DNA from: Sphingomonas sp. URHD0057
GTDB lineage: Bacteria; Pseudomonadota; Alphaproteobacteria; Sphingomonadales; Sphingomonadaceae
Reading direction: 5' to 3'
DNA: 64,000 nt
Assembly: GCF_000620665.1 (NCBI RefSeq)
Contig: NZ_JIAU01000006.1
Span: 62,001 to 126,000, forward strand
Below, in pieces: positions 29,033 to 39,255 of the stretch. The translations under genes were made by a program, and so were the position numbers. How positions within the stretch are numbered: position 1 is the stretch's first letter; every line of letters starts with the position of its first letter. The notes beneath the pieces were generated by a model, which saw only the letters and a list, made by a program, of their open reading frames with translations, was not told where the DNA came from and searched no databases.

Positions 29033-30160
29033 TCAGAAATTCGGTTCGACCTGGTCGAATCGGCACACGACGCGATGGCCTGTTGCGGTTGGCCGCACGA
29101 GGATGGCGGCAGGCTGATTTTCAAAGTTAGTCGGTTGAGCGAGAAGATACACGCGTCCCCGTATTTTCTGGGTGTCGAAGTGGACGTAGCGCCAGCTGAC
29201 GTCGGGGTAGAGACCGGGCTGGCCCCCGGAGATCAGGTGCCATCCCACAGGTAGTTTCTCGGTCGGGAAGCGAGCCGGATCGTCGATCATCTCGTCTTTG
29301 AGGATCGGTTTGGCATCGGCCGTCGCCGGTGCAAGAAAAATCAGATCGCCATCGAAATAATGATTGTCCGCGCTCCAGCTGATCAGCTTTCGCCGAACGC
29401 CGGTTTCGACCTCGATAATCGCCTCTGCCCGAGGAGGCTCAGCCGGTTTTAATTTAGTGCCGAAGATCTTCGCGCTGTCGACCATCGCGTAGCTCTCGGG
29501 CCAGTCCTTGCGGTGAATGCGCAAAAACTCCTGGCAGAGTTTCGGCTCTGGTGATCCGGACATCACCAGCCGCGTACCAACCGCAAGTTTACTGCCCGGT
29601 GGCGCATATTCGACGTGATCGATTTCGTAGCGGTCAAGTCGCAGCGGGTTGTCGCTGCATTTGATCTTGCCCTTCTCGGGCGCATCGGAACTCGCAGCGA
29701 CGCGGCAAATGGTCAGCCGGTCGGGGCGGATGACGACGGCGATCGTCCACGGAGTCTCGCCATCCCCATATCCCGGCTTCCATTCCTTGCGCGAGAGGAC
29801 CTTGTGCCTCGCGATCCACAAGCTGAAGAAAGCAGGGGGATCGCCGCCGCCCATGCCGTAGGCGTAGGCCTGCCTCTCGCCGCTGCGGGCGCGGATCGTC
29901 CAGCCGTTGGCCATGGTGCAGTCGTGTCGCTTTGACCGCCGCTCCGCCGACAGGCCGCCATCAACGCTGCTCGGCAGGCGGCGATACACCGGAGCGTCCC
30001 CGTTCCACGCCATTGCGAAGCGAACCAGCGCGACGTTCGCGCCTTTCCGGCAGACAACTTCTTCGTGAAGGTTAACCTGGTCCGCCCACGCCGTACCGGG
30101 CGCGACCGCAAGGACAGCCGTGAGTCCAACGGCACTTAGCTTTACTCGGCTGTTCATCAT
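29033..30160 (-). CDS. Secreted protein of unknown function
   Basis: A 375-residue protein beginning MMNSRVKLSAVGLTAVLAV with a signal peptide ending AWA. The mature part has several Cys (for example VVCRKG, KRHDCTM, TICRVA, KLCQEF, VVCRFD), a YEIDHVEY segment and many beta-like stretches. No catalytic motif is recognised. The open frame extends far upstream (to 30403) through an interspersed repeat, but only the chosen start gives a signal peptide. It lies downstream of an outer-membrane-protein gene on the same strand and could be cotranscribed, with a repeat in the gap. Confidence 0.7.
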   Translation of the reverse strand: MMNSRVKLSAVGLTAVLAVAPGTAWADQVNLHEEVVCRKGANVALVRFAMAWNGDAPVYRRLPSSVDGGLSAERRSKRHDCTMANGWTIRARSGERQAYAYGMGGGDPPAFFSLWIARHKVLSRKEWKPGYGDGETPWTIAVVIRPDRLTICRVAASSDAPEKGKIKCSDNPLRLDRYEIDHVEYAPPGSKLAVGTRLVMSGSPEPKLCQEFLRIHRKDWPESYAMVDSAKIFGTKLKPAEPPRAEAIIEVETGVRRKLISWSADNHYFDGDLIFLAPATADAKPILKDEMIDDPARFPTEKLPVGWHLISGGQPGLYPDVSWRYVHFDTQKIRGRVYLLAQPTNFENQPAAILVRPTATGHRVVCRFDQVEPNF

Positions 30161-30256
30161 TGAAGACTTGCAGCTTTCACCACGGCCCGCAACGCGTCGA
30201 AAATAGCCTAAACAAGCATGAAATGGCCGAAACACGGACATCGGAGCTGCCTTGCT

Positions 30257-30286
30257 AATGTCCGCAATGGCTCGAAAGCAGACATT
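30257..30286. repeat. Interspersed palindrome (AATGTCCGC ... GCAGACATT)
   Basis: Inverted 9-bp arms with one mismatch flank an 11- to 12-base centre (AATGGCTCGAAA). Read as protein, these elements give spurious peptides such as NVRNGSKADI, which I recall from sphingomonad annotations, so it is probably a dispersed non-coding element. It sits between the outer-membrane-protein gene and the secreted-protein gene. Confidence 0.6.
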
Positions 30287-30297
30287 CGGCGACACCG

Positions 30298-31227
30298 TCA
30301 CCAGAAGCGCTGGATCGCGATCGCGGGGGTCACCGACGACTGCGTGTTGTGGCCCTTGGGAACGATCCAGACGCCGAAAATCGCGCCGGCGCGTGGGCTC
30401 CAATTATATTCGACCGCGGGGGCGAAGCCGATGTTCCAGCTCCTCGGCGACGTCCGCCGAACCAAAGGGCCATCGGGCCCGTCGCGGCCGGCGACTTTGG
30501 TCTTGCTCCATTGATCACGCTCGATGTCGAACGCCAGCACCCATTCGTTGGTCAAGGTATATTCCGCGCCGAGAATCACGGTCGTCTTCGAACCCGGCCT
30601 GGCATGCCCGCGGAAGTCCGCACCGGTCCCATAGGTGCTTCGGCCGGAGACGTCGGTGCGCAGCGGAAAGTCCTTGAGGACGTTGATCCGCCCGCGGAGC
30701 AGGCGGCCGCTCTTCAACAGGAAATATTGCTGGACGTTGATGCCGATTTCCGGCGCGAATGAGCCCGAGCCATGGCCGCTCTTGGGCGCGCGGAGATGGT
30801 CGCTCTTTCCCGTCGGAAGCTTGAGGTTCGTGACCAGCGCCACGCTCGGAACGCGATGATCCGCGGTGAAATGGGAGAGCCGGACCTGCGACAGTAGCTT
30901 GAAGTCTCCGATCGCGACGTCGCGGTTGTATTTCTGCGTTCCGAGCGAGAAGAACGGCTGCATGCCGACGGTCCAATCGTCGGTAAGCCCATATTGATAG
31001 AAGCCGCTGGTTCCCGGGTGATGATCCCCGCCCGAGATCCCGTCGAAGAAATAGGGCTCGGTGTAGAAATGCCCTTGGGGCAGCGTCTCGGCGTTCGAGG
31101 CCAGCAACGGTCCCGTCCAGCGCGCGTCCTTCATCGCTTCGCGCAGGCGCTCTGCTTTAGAGTCCGCCGCTGAGGCAGCGGTCGCGCACGTTAGCGCAGC
31201 AGCCAAGACGGGCACCGCGAGCTTCAT
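30298..31227 (-). CDS. Outer-membrane beta-barrel, MetA-pathway transporter-like
   Basis: A 309-residue protein with a clear signal peptide (MKLAVPVLAAALTCATAASA) and a strong ribosome site (GGAGGG) for the ATG at 31227. Alternating hydrophobic/polar strands, a NLKLPTGK segment and a C-terminal aromatic (IAIQRFW) indicate an outer-membrane beta-barrel. It resembles the phenol-degradation MetA-like putative outer-membrane family. No substrate can be deduced. It is divergent from the alpha/beta hydrolase, and the 255-base gap between them contains nothing identifiable. Confidence 0.75.
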   Translation of the reverse strand: MKLAVPVLAAALTCATAASAADSKAERLREAMKDARWTGPLLASNAETLPQGHFYTEPYFFDGISGGDHHPGTSGFYQYGLTDDWTVGMQPFFSLGTQKYNRDVAIGDFKLLSQVRLSHFTADHRVPSVALVTNLKLPTGKSDHLRAPKSGHGSGSFAPEIGINVQQYFLLKSGRLLRGRINVLKDFPLRTDVSGRSTYGTGADFRGHARPGSKTTVILGAEYTLTNEWVLAFDIERDQWSKTKVAGRDGPDGPLVRRTSPRSWNIGFAPAVEYNWSPRAGAIFGVWIVPKGHNTQSSVTPAIAIQRFW

Positions 31228-31482
31228 CCCAATCCCTCCACACACTTCAGTTATGGAACGGGACTAGCAACCCGACACTGTCGCCGCTTCCGCATCCACG
31301 CTGTCAAACCCGGGGGAACAAAAGCAGACCTTTGACGCACCACGCCAATAGAATTCGTGAGGTATCCCATAAAACGAGCCAAGGTCCGCTTCGCAGCACG
31401 GCCGTGGCTGTCCGTCGAATAGGGATTTCGTGTCCCGCGATCCTGCTCAAAGCGATTAGCGAGTTCGAATAGGGGGGAAGCC

Positions 31483-32382
31483 GTGTTGCGCACGACAATC
31501 GTCTGCTGTCTCGCGCTCGCGGCATCCGCCTCATCAGTGCCGCTGGCAGCCGAGACGCCAATCCCGACCGCCGTCATTGCCGATCCGCCGCCCGATCCCG
31601 CGCATATCCCGCGAATGATCGTCGCGCCGATGCCGACCGGCGGCATCGCCATCCCGGCGATGTTCTACACCGCAGCCGACAGCGGGAAGCATCCGACGAT
31701 GGTCATGTTCACGGGCATGCCGGGCGCGGAAATGAACAGCGACCTCATCTACGCCGTCCGCCGCGCCGGCTGGAACGTCGTCGCCTTCCATTATCGCGGC
31801 TCGTGGGGCAGCGGCGGCGAGTTCAGCCTGACGCATTGCATTGAAGATGGCGCAGCCGCCGTGGCCTGGTTGCGCAATCCTACTCCCGATGTCGCGCCCT
31901 TCGTCGATCCGGATCGGATCGTCCTCGCCGGGCACAGCTTCGGCGGGTGGCTCGCGGCCTACACCGCGGCGCATGATCCGAAGGTCATGGGCGCTGCGAT
32001 GATCTCCGCGGCGGACATGGCGGCGCCTCCCGACACGCCGCGGGCCGATCTGGTCAAATATCTCGATGGTTGGGTTCACGTCGGCGGCATGCAATTGCTC
32101 AACGCGAAGGCCGACGACCTTGCGACTGAGGCGCTCCGCGACGGGGCAAGCTGGGACCTGTCCAAGATGACTGACGGCCTCGCCGGCCATCGTCTTCTGG
32201 TCATCACCGCCAATGACGGTCTCGGTCCGTCCGCCGACGCGGTCGCCACCGCGGTATCGGCAAAGCCGGACGCGAGGGTCACCAAGGTCCATTTCGAGAC
32301 CAACCATGGCTATAACGACAAGCGCATCGCCCTCGCCGGAGCGCTCGTCACCTGGCTCCAAGGCCTGCCAGGGCCGCGATGA
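31483..32382 (+). CDS. Exported alpha/beta hydrolase
   Basis: A 299-residue hydrolase with signal peptide (cleavage near LAAE). The fold markers are HYRGSWGSGG for the oxyanion region, nucleophile elbow GHSFGG with Ser152, and a late His in ETNHGYNDKR. The GTG start has AGGGGGG upstream. The sequence resembles dienelactone-hydrolase/acyl-peptidase-like carboxylic ester hydrolases. It is followed 121 bases later by an S9 peptidase on the same strand. The substrate is unknown. Confidence 0.83.
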   Translation: MLRTTIVCCLALAASASSVPLAAETPIPTAVIADPPPDPAHIPRMIVAPMPTGGIAIPAMFYTAADSGKHPTMVMFTGMPGAEMNSDLIYAVRRAGWNVVAFHYRGSWGSGGEFSLTHCIEDGAAAVAWLRNPTPDVAPFVDPDRIVLAGHSFGGWLAAYTAAHDPKVMGAAMISAADMAAPPDTPRADLVKYLDGWVHVGGMQLLNAKADDLATEALRDGASWDLSKMTDGLAGHRLLVITANDGLGPSADAVATAVSAKPDARVTKVHFETNHGYNDKRIALAGALVTWLQGLPGPR

Positions 32383-32503
32383 TGCCGGGCCTCGTCGCTG
32401 CTCGCGACCGTTCGTCGACTAATTGCGCGTGGGCGAACCAAGGCGCTTGCCGCGCATGTCCGAAAGTTGAATCGTGCCGCGCTTGATCCGGAGGGGACCT
32501 TTT

Positions 32504-34606
32504 GTGACTCGATCCCGCATGCTTTTCGCTGCACTGCTCGCCGCCGCCAGCTTCCCGGTTCCGGCGCAAGCCGCTCCGGCGTCCGCCCCCAATCGCTATT
32601 TCACCGGCGCCGATTTGTTCAACCTCGAGGTCGCGACCGACCCGCAGATCAGCCCGGACGGGCGGACCATCGCCTATGTCCGCAAATCCAACGACATCAT
32701 GACCGACAAGGCGCGCCAGACCATCTGGCTGGTCGACGTCGCAACGGGCCAGCAGCGTCCTCTTGTCGCCGGCGCTGGAACCTATTTCACGCCGCGCTGG
32801 TCGCCGGACGGCGCCCGCCTGGCCTATGTCGGGACAGACGGCGGCGCGCCGCAGCTGTTCGTGCGCTGGATGGCGAGCGGTGACAGCGCGCGCATCACCG
32901 GCCTGCCCGACAGCCCCGACAGCATTGCCTGGTCGCCCGACGGACGGCGCATCGCCTATGGCATGTTCATTCCCGATGACGGCGCGCACCTCGGCATGGC
33001 ACCGGCCAAGCCGGAGGGCGCCAAATGGGCCGACCCGCTGCAGGTCATCGACGCGGTCACCTACCGCTTCGACGGCGCCGGTTACTTCAAGCCGGGCTAC
33101 ACCCAGGTGTTTTGGGTTCCGGCCGACGGCGGCGCTCCGACGCAACTGACCTTCGGCGCGACCAATGCCGGCGGCCCCGTCGCCTGGACCGCCGACAGCC
33201 GCGCGGTCCTGTTCAGCGCCGACCTTTCCAAGGACTGGGAGCGCACCATCAACGAGAGCGAAATCTATCGCGTGAGCCTCGATGGCGGCGCGCCGGTTGC
33301 GCTGACCAGCCGGCGCGGACCGGATGCTGCGCCGGCAGTATCGCCGGATGGGCGGCAGATCGCTTATGTCGGCTTCGACTATGACGGTCGCGCGTCGCAG
33401 CAGGCGCAGCTCTCCGTGATGAATGCCGACGGGTCAAACCGCCGCGTGCTGACGGCGAACTTCGACCGCAACGTCACCAACCCGGTATGGGCCGCGGACG
33501 GCCGCTCGATCTACGTCCAGTATGACGAGCGTGGCAGCAATCGCGTGGCCCGGGTCGGCCTCGACGGCTCGGTCCGCGACGTCGCGACCGGCCTCACCGC
33601 CAGCGGCCTCGACCGCCCCTACAGCGGCGGCGAGTTCAGCGTTTCGCGCGGCGGTGCTGTAGCGGTGACCGCCGGCGATCAACTCCACCCATCCGACGTC
33701 GGCATCGCGTCAGGCGGTTCGGTTCGGCGATTGACCCATCTCAACGAGCAGCTGTCGGCCAACGTCATGGGCCAGCCACAGAAGCTCAATGTTGTCTCGA
33801 CCTACGACCAGCGCCCGATCGACGCCTGGATGATCATGCCGCCCGACTTCGATCCGGCGAAGACCTATCCGCTGATCCTCGAGATCCACGGCGGCCCGCA
33901 GGCAGCGTATGGGCCGGCCTTCTCGACCGATCACCAGCTCTACGCGGCTGACGGCTACATCGTCCTCTACACCAACCCGCGCGGGTCGACCTCTTATGGC
34001 CAAGCATTCACCGACCTCATCGAGAAGGATTATCCCGGCCACGATTACGACGATCTGATGAGCGCGGTCGACGCGGCGATCGCTACCGGCCACGTCGATC
34101 AAAACAATCTCTTCGTGACCGGCGGCTCGGGCGGCGGCGTTCTCACCGCCTGGATCGTCGGTAAGACCAACCGCTTCCGCGCCGCGGCGAGTCAGAAGCC
34201 GGTGATCGAGCTTGCCAGCTTCGCGCTCACCACCGATTTCGCGGCCGCCTTCACGCCCGGCTGGCGCAAGGAGCGGCCGTGGGAAGACCCGCAAGGCTAC
34301 TGGAAATATTCGCCGCTGAGCCTGGTCGGGAACATCAAGACGCCGACCCTCGTCGTCGTCGGCAGCGACGACTACCGCACGCCCGTCAGCCAGGCAGAGC
34401 AGCTCTACATGGCCCTGCAGCTGCGCAACATCCCGACGGCACTGGTGAAAGTGCCCGGGGTTGGACACGGAGCGATCGCGTCGAGGCCCAGCCAGGCCGC
34501 GGCCAAGGCGAGCGCGATCCTCGCCTGGTTCGACCGCTACCGGGCGAAGACCGTGGCGAGCTCGGTACCACTGGGACAAGGAACTTCCGCGGTCACCGCC
34601 CGCTAG
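32504..34606 (+). CDS. S9-family prolyl oligopeptidase-like peptidase, exported
   Basis: A 700-residue serine peptidase. GTG at 32504 has GGAGG upstream and gives a signal peptide ending AQA. WD40/TolB-like beta-propeller repeats cover about 40-430 (recurring SPDG motifs). The catalytic alpha/beta domain has Ser542 in GGSGGG, Asp623 in GSDDYRTP and His655 in GVGHG. Likely an acylaminoacyl-peptidase or dipeptidyl peptidase acting in the periplasm on imported peptides. The M28 peptidase gene follows at 80 bases. Confidence 0.92.
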   Translation: MTRSRMLFAALLAAASFPVPAQAAPASAPNRYFTGADLFNLEVATDPQISPDGRTIAYVRKSNDIMTDKARQTIWLVDVATGQQRPLVAGAGTYFTPRWSPDGARLAYVGTDGGAPQLFVRWMASGDSARITGLPDSPDSIAWSPDGRRIAYGMFIPDDGAHLGMAPAKPEGAKWADPLQVIDAVTYRFDGAGYFKPGYTQVFWVPADGGAPTQLTFGATNAGGPVAWTADSRAVLFSADLSKDWERTINESEIYRVSLDGGAPVALTSRRGPDAAPAVSPDGRQIAYVGFDYDGRASQQAQLSVMNADGSNRRVLTANFDRNVTNPVWAADGRSIYVQYDERGSNRVARVGLDGSVRDVATGLTASGLDRPYSGGEFSVSRGGAVAVTAGDQLHPSDVGIASGGSVRRLTHLNEQLSANVMGQPQKLNVVSTYDQRPIDAWMIMPPDFDPAKTYPLILEIHGGPQAAYGPAFSTDHQLYAADGYIVLYTNPRGSTSYGQAFTDLIEKDYPGHDYDDLMSAVDAAIATGHVDQNNLFVTGGSGGGVLTAWIVGKTNRFRAAASQKPVIELASFALTTDFAAAFTPGWRKERPWEDPQGYWKYSPLSLVGNIKTPTLVVVGSDDYRTPVSQAEQLYMALQLRNIPTALVKVPGVGHGAIASRPSQAAAKASAILAWFDRYRAKTVASSVPLGQGTSAVTAR

Positions 34607-34686
34607 CTATCGCGCCATCGCAACCTTTTTGCCTGCCGGCCGTCCTAGGCCGGCGGCGTTCGCACCGCTTTGGGGAGAGAAGTGAA

Positions 34687-36389
<1,703 letters not shown>

Positions 36390-36393
<4 letters not shown>

Positions 36394-36902
36394 GCGAAAC
36401 GCTCGAGCCCGCCCTTCCCGATCATCTGGATGAGCAGGCCGAGCGGCTGATGCACCGCCTGTGCGACCAAGGCCTGACGGTCGCCACCGCGGAAAGCTGC
36501 ACCGGCGGGATGCTGGCCGCGCTGCTGACCGACATCGAGGGTGCGGGCCGCGGCTTCGACCGCGGCTTCGTCACCTATACTAACGAGGCGAAGGCCGAAC
36601 TGCTCGGCATCGACCGCGAGGTGCTGGCGCAGAATGACGCCGTCTCCGAAACCGCTGCGCGGGCCATGGCGGAAGGCGCGCTCGCCCGCTCGGTGGCAGC
36701 GATCGCCGTCGCCGTCACTGGCTTTGCCGGCCCCGGCGCACCGGACCAGGAGGAGGGGTTGGTGCATTTCGCGCTCGCCCGACGCGGTCAGCCAACTCGG
36801 CACCGCGAAGAGCATTTCGGTCCGATCGGCCGTGGCTCGGTGCGGGTGAAAAGCCTGAAAACGCTGCTGGAGATGCTTGAGCACGCGCTTCAAGGGGAGT
36901 AG
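36390..36902 (+). CDS. CinA-family nicotinamide-nucleotide amidase (CinA C-terminal domain)
   Basis: A 170-residue single-domain CinA-C protein. The hallmark TVATAESCTGG is followed by FVTYTNEAKAELLG and VAVTGFAGPG. Family role: deamidation of nicotinamide mononucleotide to nicotinate mononucleotide in the NAD salvage cycle (PncC). The start is TTG and shares two bases with the M28 stop (TTGA), with GGGAG upstream. This supports coupled translation. The gene order peptidase-cinA is not functionally obvious. Confidence 0.88.
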
Positions 36903-36934
36903 TTCGCTTTTTGTTCTCACCAAGGAGTCGCGCA

Positions 36935-37582
36935 ATGGCAGACCTGACCTTCTACACCCATCCCCAGTCGCGCGGGCAGACGATCCGCTGGATGCTCGAG
37001 GAAGTCGGCGCGCCCTACGACGTCGAAGTGCTCGATTACGGCGCCACGATGAAGGCCGAGCCCTATCTGTCGATCAACCCCTTGGGGAAGGTCCCGGCGA
37101 TCAGGCACAAGGGCAAGGTCGTGACCGAGGTGGCGGCGATCTGCTGCTATCTCGCGGACGCCTTTCCGGAGGCGAACCTCGCGCCCCCGCCGCCCGAGCG
37201 CGCGGACTATTATCGCTGGATCTTCTTCACGTCGGGTCCGGTCGAAGCGGCGTTCAGCAACAAGGCGGCGGGCTGGGAACCGACCCCGGAGCGCCAGCGT
37301 ATGTTCGGCTACGGCAATTTCGATCTCGCCATCGACACGTTCGAGAAGGCGATTGCCGGCAAGGACTATATCGCGGCGGACCATTTCACCGCGGCGGACC
37401 TGTTCGTCGGTGCCAACGTCAACTTCATGCTGGCGTTCAACCTGCTCGAGCCGCGCCCGGTGTTCGTCGACTATGCGCGGCGGACGACCGACCGTCCGGC
37501 CTACCACCGCGCCAAGGAGCTCGACGCGCAGTTGATCGCCGAGATCCAGGCGCGCCAGGCGCAGACCCCGCAGCCGGCCTAA
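36935..37582 (+). CDS. Glutathione S-transferase family protein
   Basis: A 215-residue GST with strong AAGGAG ribosome site before ATG 36935. It begins MADLTFYTHPQSRGQTIRWM, then NPLGKVPAIRHKG and VTEVAAICCYLAD, giving the thioredoxin fold with cis-Pro and the gamma-glutamyl-binding acidic residue. The C-terminal domain has FTAADLFVGANVNFML. Typical of beta/theta-like proteobacterial GSTs. A palindromic repeat begins 6 bases after its stop. Confidence 0.92.
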   Translation: MADLTFYTHPQSRGQTIRWMLEEVGAPYDVEVLDYGATMKAEPYLSINPLGKVPAIRHKGKVVTEVAAICCYLADAFPEANLAPPPPERADYYRWIFFTSGPVEAAFSNKAAGWEPTPERQRMFGYGNFDLAIDTFEKAIAGKDYIAADHFTAADLFVGANVNFMLAFNLLEPRPVFVDYARRTTDRPAYHRAKELDAQLIAEIQARQAQTPQPA

Positions 37583-37588
37583 CTCGCT

Positions 37589-37666
37589 CGTCATTGCGAG
37601 CGCCGAAGGCGCGTGGCAATCCAGGCTCGCGCACTGCTGGATTGCTTCGCTGCGCTCGCAAGGACG
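37589..37666. repeat. Interspersed inverted repeat (CGTCATTGCGAGCG... / ...CGCTCGCAAGGACG)
   Basis: Left arm CGTCATTGCGAGCG with GCAATCCAG further in; right arm CTGGATTGC with CGCTCGCAAGGACG. It is the widely dispersed TTGCGAGCG-GCAATCCAG palindromic element. Its right end runs into the ribosome-binding stretch of the dienelactone hydrolase gene. Spurious translation gives ERSEAIQ-type peptides. Confidence 0.75.
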
Positions 37667-37675
37667 GAGGCCGCA

Positions 37676-38536
37676 ATGGACGACACCACCCGCCAACACG
37701 GAATCACCCTCTACGACCGGTTCACTCACGAAGGAACCGACCGCCGCGCGTTCATGGCGGAGATGGTCAGGATCGCCGGTAGCGTCGCCGCGGCGGAGAT
37801 GCTGATCGCGGGCATCGCCGCCGCCCCTGCTGCGGCCGCGCAGGTTCCGGAGAACGACCCGCACATCTTCACCCGCACGCAGACGCTGGCCGGAGGCTAC
37901 AAGGCCTATGTCGCCGAGCCGCGGACGCGCTCGCTCAAGGCGACGGTGCTGGTGATCCACGAAAACCGCGGCCTCAACGACCATATTCGCGACGTCGCCC
38001 GACGGGTCGCGGTGGCGGGCTATCGCGCAGTGGCTCCCGACATGCTTTCGCCCTCGGGCGGCACGCCGGCGAACGAAGACGCGGCGCGCGACGCGATCGG
38101 CAAGCTCGATCTCGGCAAATCGGTCGACGACGCCGTGGCGTTCGTCGACGAGCTCGCCAGATCGAGCCGCGGCGGCAAGGTCGGAGCGGTCGGCTTCTGC
38201 TGGGGCGGAGGGTTCGTCAATCGGCTCGCGGTCGCCGCGGGCGGGAAGCTGGCTGCAGCAATTCCCTATTACGGTCCTGCGCCCGATCCGGCCGAAGCCC
38301 CGAAGGTCGAAGCCGCGATGGAGTTCCACAACGCCGGCCTCGACGAGCGCGTGAACGCGACCTCATTCCCGTGGATCGCAGCGCTGCGAAATGCCGGCAA
38401 GACGGTGAAGTTCTTCCTCTACGACGGCGTCAATCACGCCTTCAACAACGACACCTCGGCCGAGCGCTACAACAAGCCGGCCGCCGATCTCGCCTGGAAG
38501 CGCACGCTGGCCTTCTTCAGGCAGCACCTCGGCTAG
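37676..38536 (+). CDS. Dienelactone hydrolase family protein with Tat-type signal
   Basis: A 286-residue protein. An N-terminal segment DRRAFMAEMVRIAG followed by an Ala-rich hydrophobic stretch is a twin-arginine-like signal, so it is probably exported folded. The core has EN RG (HENRGLND), the nucleophile Cys175 in GFCWGG, and a late His in DGVNHAFNN, the classic dienelactone-hydrolase triad. It hydrolyses dienelactones or related esters; the substrate here is unknown. The ribosome site GGAGG lies at the edge of the inverted repeat. It overlaps the stop of the convergent tetR by 4 bases. Confidence 0.88.
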   Translation: MDDTTRQHGITLYDRFTHEGTDRRAFMAEMVRIAGSVAAAEMLIAGIAAAPAAAAQVPENDPHIFTRTQTLAGGYKAYVAEPRTRSLKATVLVIHENRGLNDHIRDVARRVAVAGYRAVAPDMLSPSGGTPANEDAARDAIGKLDLGKSVDDAVAFVDELARSSRGGKVGAVGFCWGGGFVNRLAVAAGGKLAAAIPYYGPAPDPAEAPKVEAAMEFHNAGLDERVNATSFPWIAALRNAGKTVKFFLYDGVNHAFNNDTSAERYNKPAADLAWKRTLAFFRQHLG

Positions 38537-39138
38537 GCCCGACACCCGGAGCAGTAGAGCCAGCAGACGTTCTCGACGATCCGATCGATGAACGCATTAT
38601 CGAGCGGCCGCGCCGAGATGAACTTGCGGAACCAAAGCGGCCCGGCCGCCGAAGTGAACAGCTCTTCGCGGTCGATGTCGTCCGGCAGGTCGCCGCGCGC
38701 GATCGCCGCCGCAAACATCGGTTCGAGTTGCGCCATGCGCCCGTCGAAATAATCGCGCGGATAGTCCGCGTTCGGATCGGCCTGCATTCGCGCGGCGATC
38801 GCCATAACCGCCGGACCAAGTGGGCTGTCAAGCGCGTCCGCGAGCTTTCGAAGAACCGACCGCAAGTCCCTTTCGAAGCTGCCGCTCAGGTCGGCAACCA
38901 CGTCGTCCCCGGTCTTGGCGACAATCGCATCGATGATCGTCGTCCAGCGGTCGGGAAAGCGGCGGTAGAGAGTCGAGCGCTGCACGCCGGCCCGCTCGGC
39001 AATGTTGGCAAACGTGCAGGCCGGGAAGCCGCCCTCGATCGCCAGCTCGATCACGGCGTGACGGACACGTTCGGTCACGTCCGCCGTGCGCCCGCCCGGC
39101 CGCTGATTCACACTTCGCTTGCCAACTGTTGACTCCAT
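38533..39138 (-). CDS. TetR-family transcriptional regulator
   Basis: A 201-residue repressor. Residues about 18-70 form the TetR helix-turn-helix (FANIAERAGVQRSTLYRRF), followed by a helical ligand domain with a C-terminal WFRKFI segment. Divergent from the SDR gene at 39256, a common arrangement in which the repressor controls both. A partially palindromic site TGTT-GCATT-AACA lies in the gap. Confidence 0.92.
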   Translation of the reverse strand: MESTVGKRSVNQRPGGRTADVTERVRHAVIELAIEGGFPACTFANIAERAGVQRSTLYRRFPDRWTTIIDAIVAKTGDDVVADLSGSFERDLRSVLRKLADALDSPLGPAVMAIAARMQADPNADYPRDYFDGRMAQLEPMFAAAIARGDLPDDIDREELFTSAAGPLWFRKFISARPLDNAFIDRIVENVCWLYCSGCRA

Positions 39139-39163
39139 GACACTCTTCTACTAACGCACCATT

Positions 39164-39176
39164 TGTTGCATTAACA
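39164..39176. promoter_or_regulatory. Candidate TetR-type operator
   Basis: TGTT-GCATT-AACA: 4-bp inverted arms around a 5-base centre, 26 bases upstream of the tetR ATG in the divergent intergenic region. Only short symmetry, so a weak call. Confidence 0.28.
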
Positions 39177-39255
39177 GGGTGCACTCCCGAATGTCCATCA
39201 AAATCAAGCGGCGCGCCGCCGGCGCGCCGTTTTCGTCGTTATTGTACGTCCGAAT

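Noticed and set aside
31251-31652. Minus-strand ORF overlapping the alpha/beta hydrolase start
   Set aside because: Shadow of the hydrolase's signal-peptide region; no ribosome site and no family resemblance.
34279-34686. N-terminal extension of the M28 peptidase frame into the S9 gene
   Set aside because: Runs inside the S9 coding region; the chosen GTG has a ribosome site and yields a signal peptide.
36917-38329. Long minus-strand ORF opposite the GST and dienelactone hydrolase
   Set aside because: High-GC shadow frame. Genes on the plus strand have starts, ribosome sites and catalytic motifs, and the ORF includes repeat-derived peptide.
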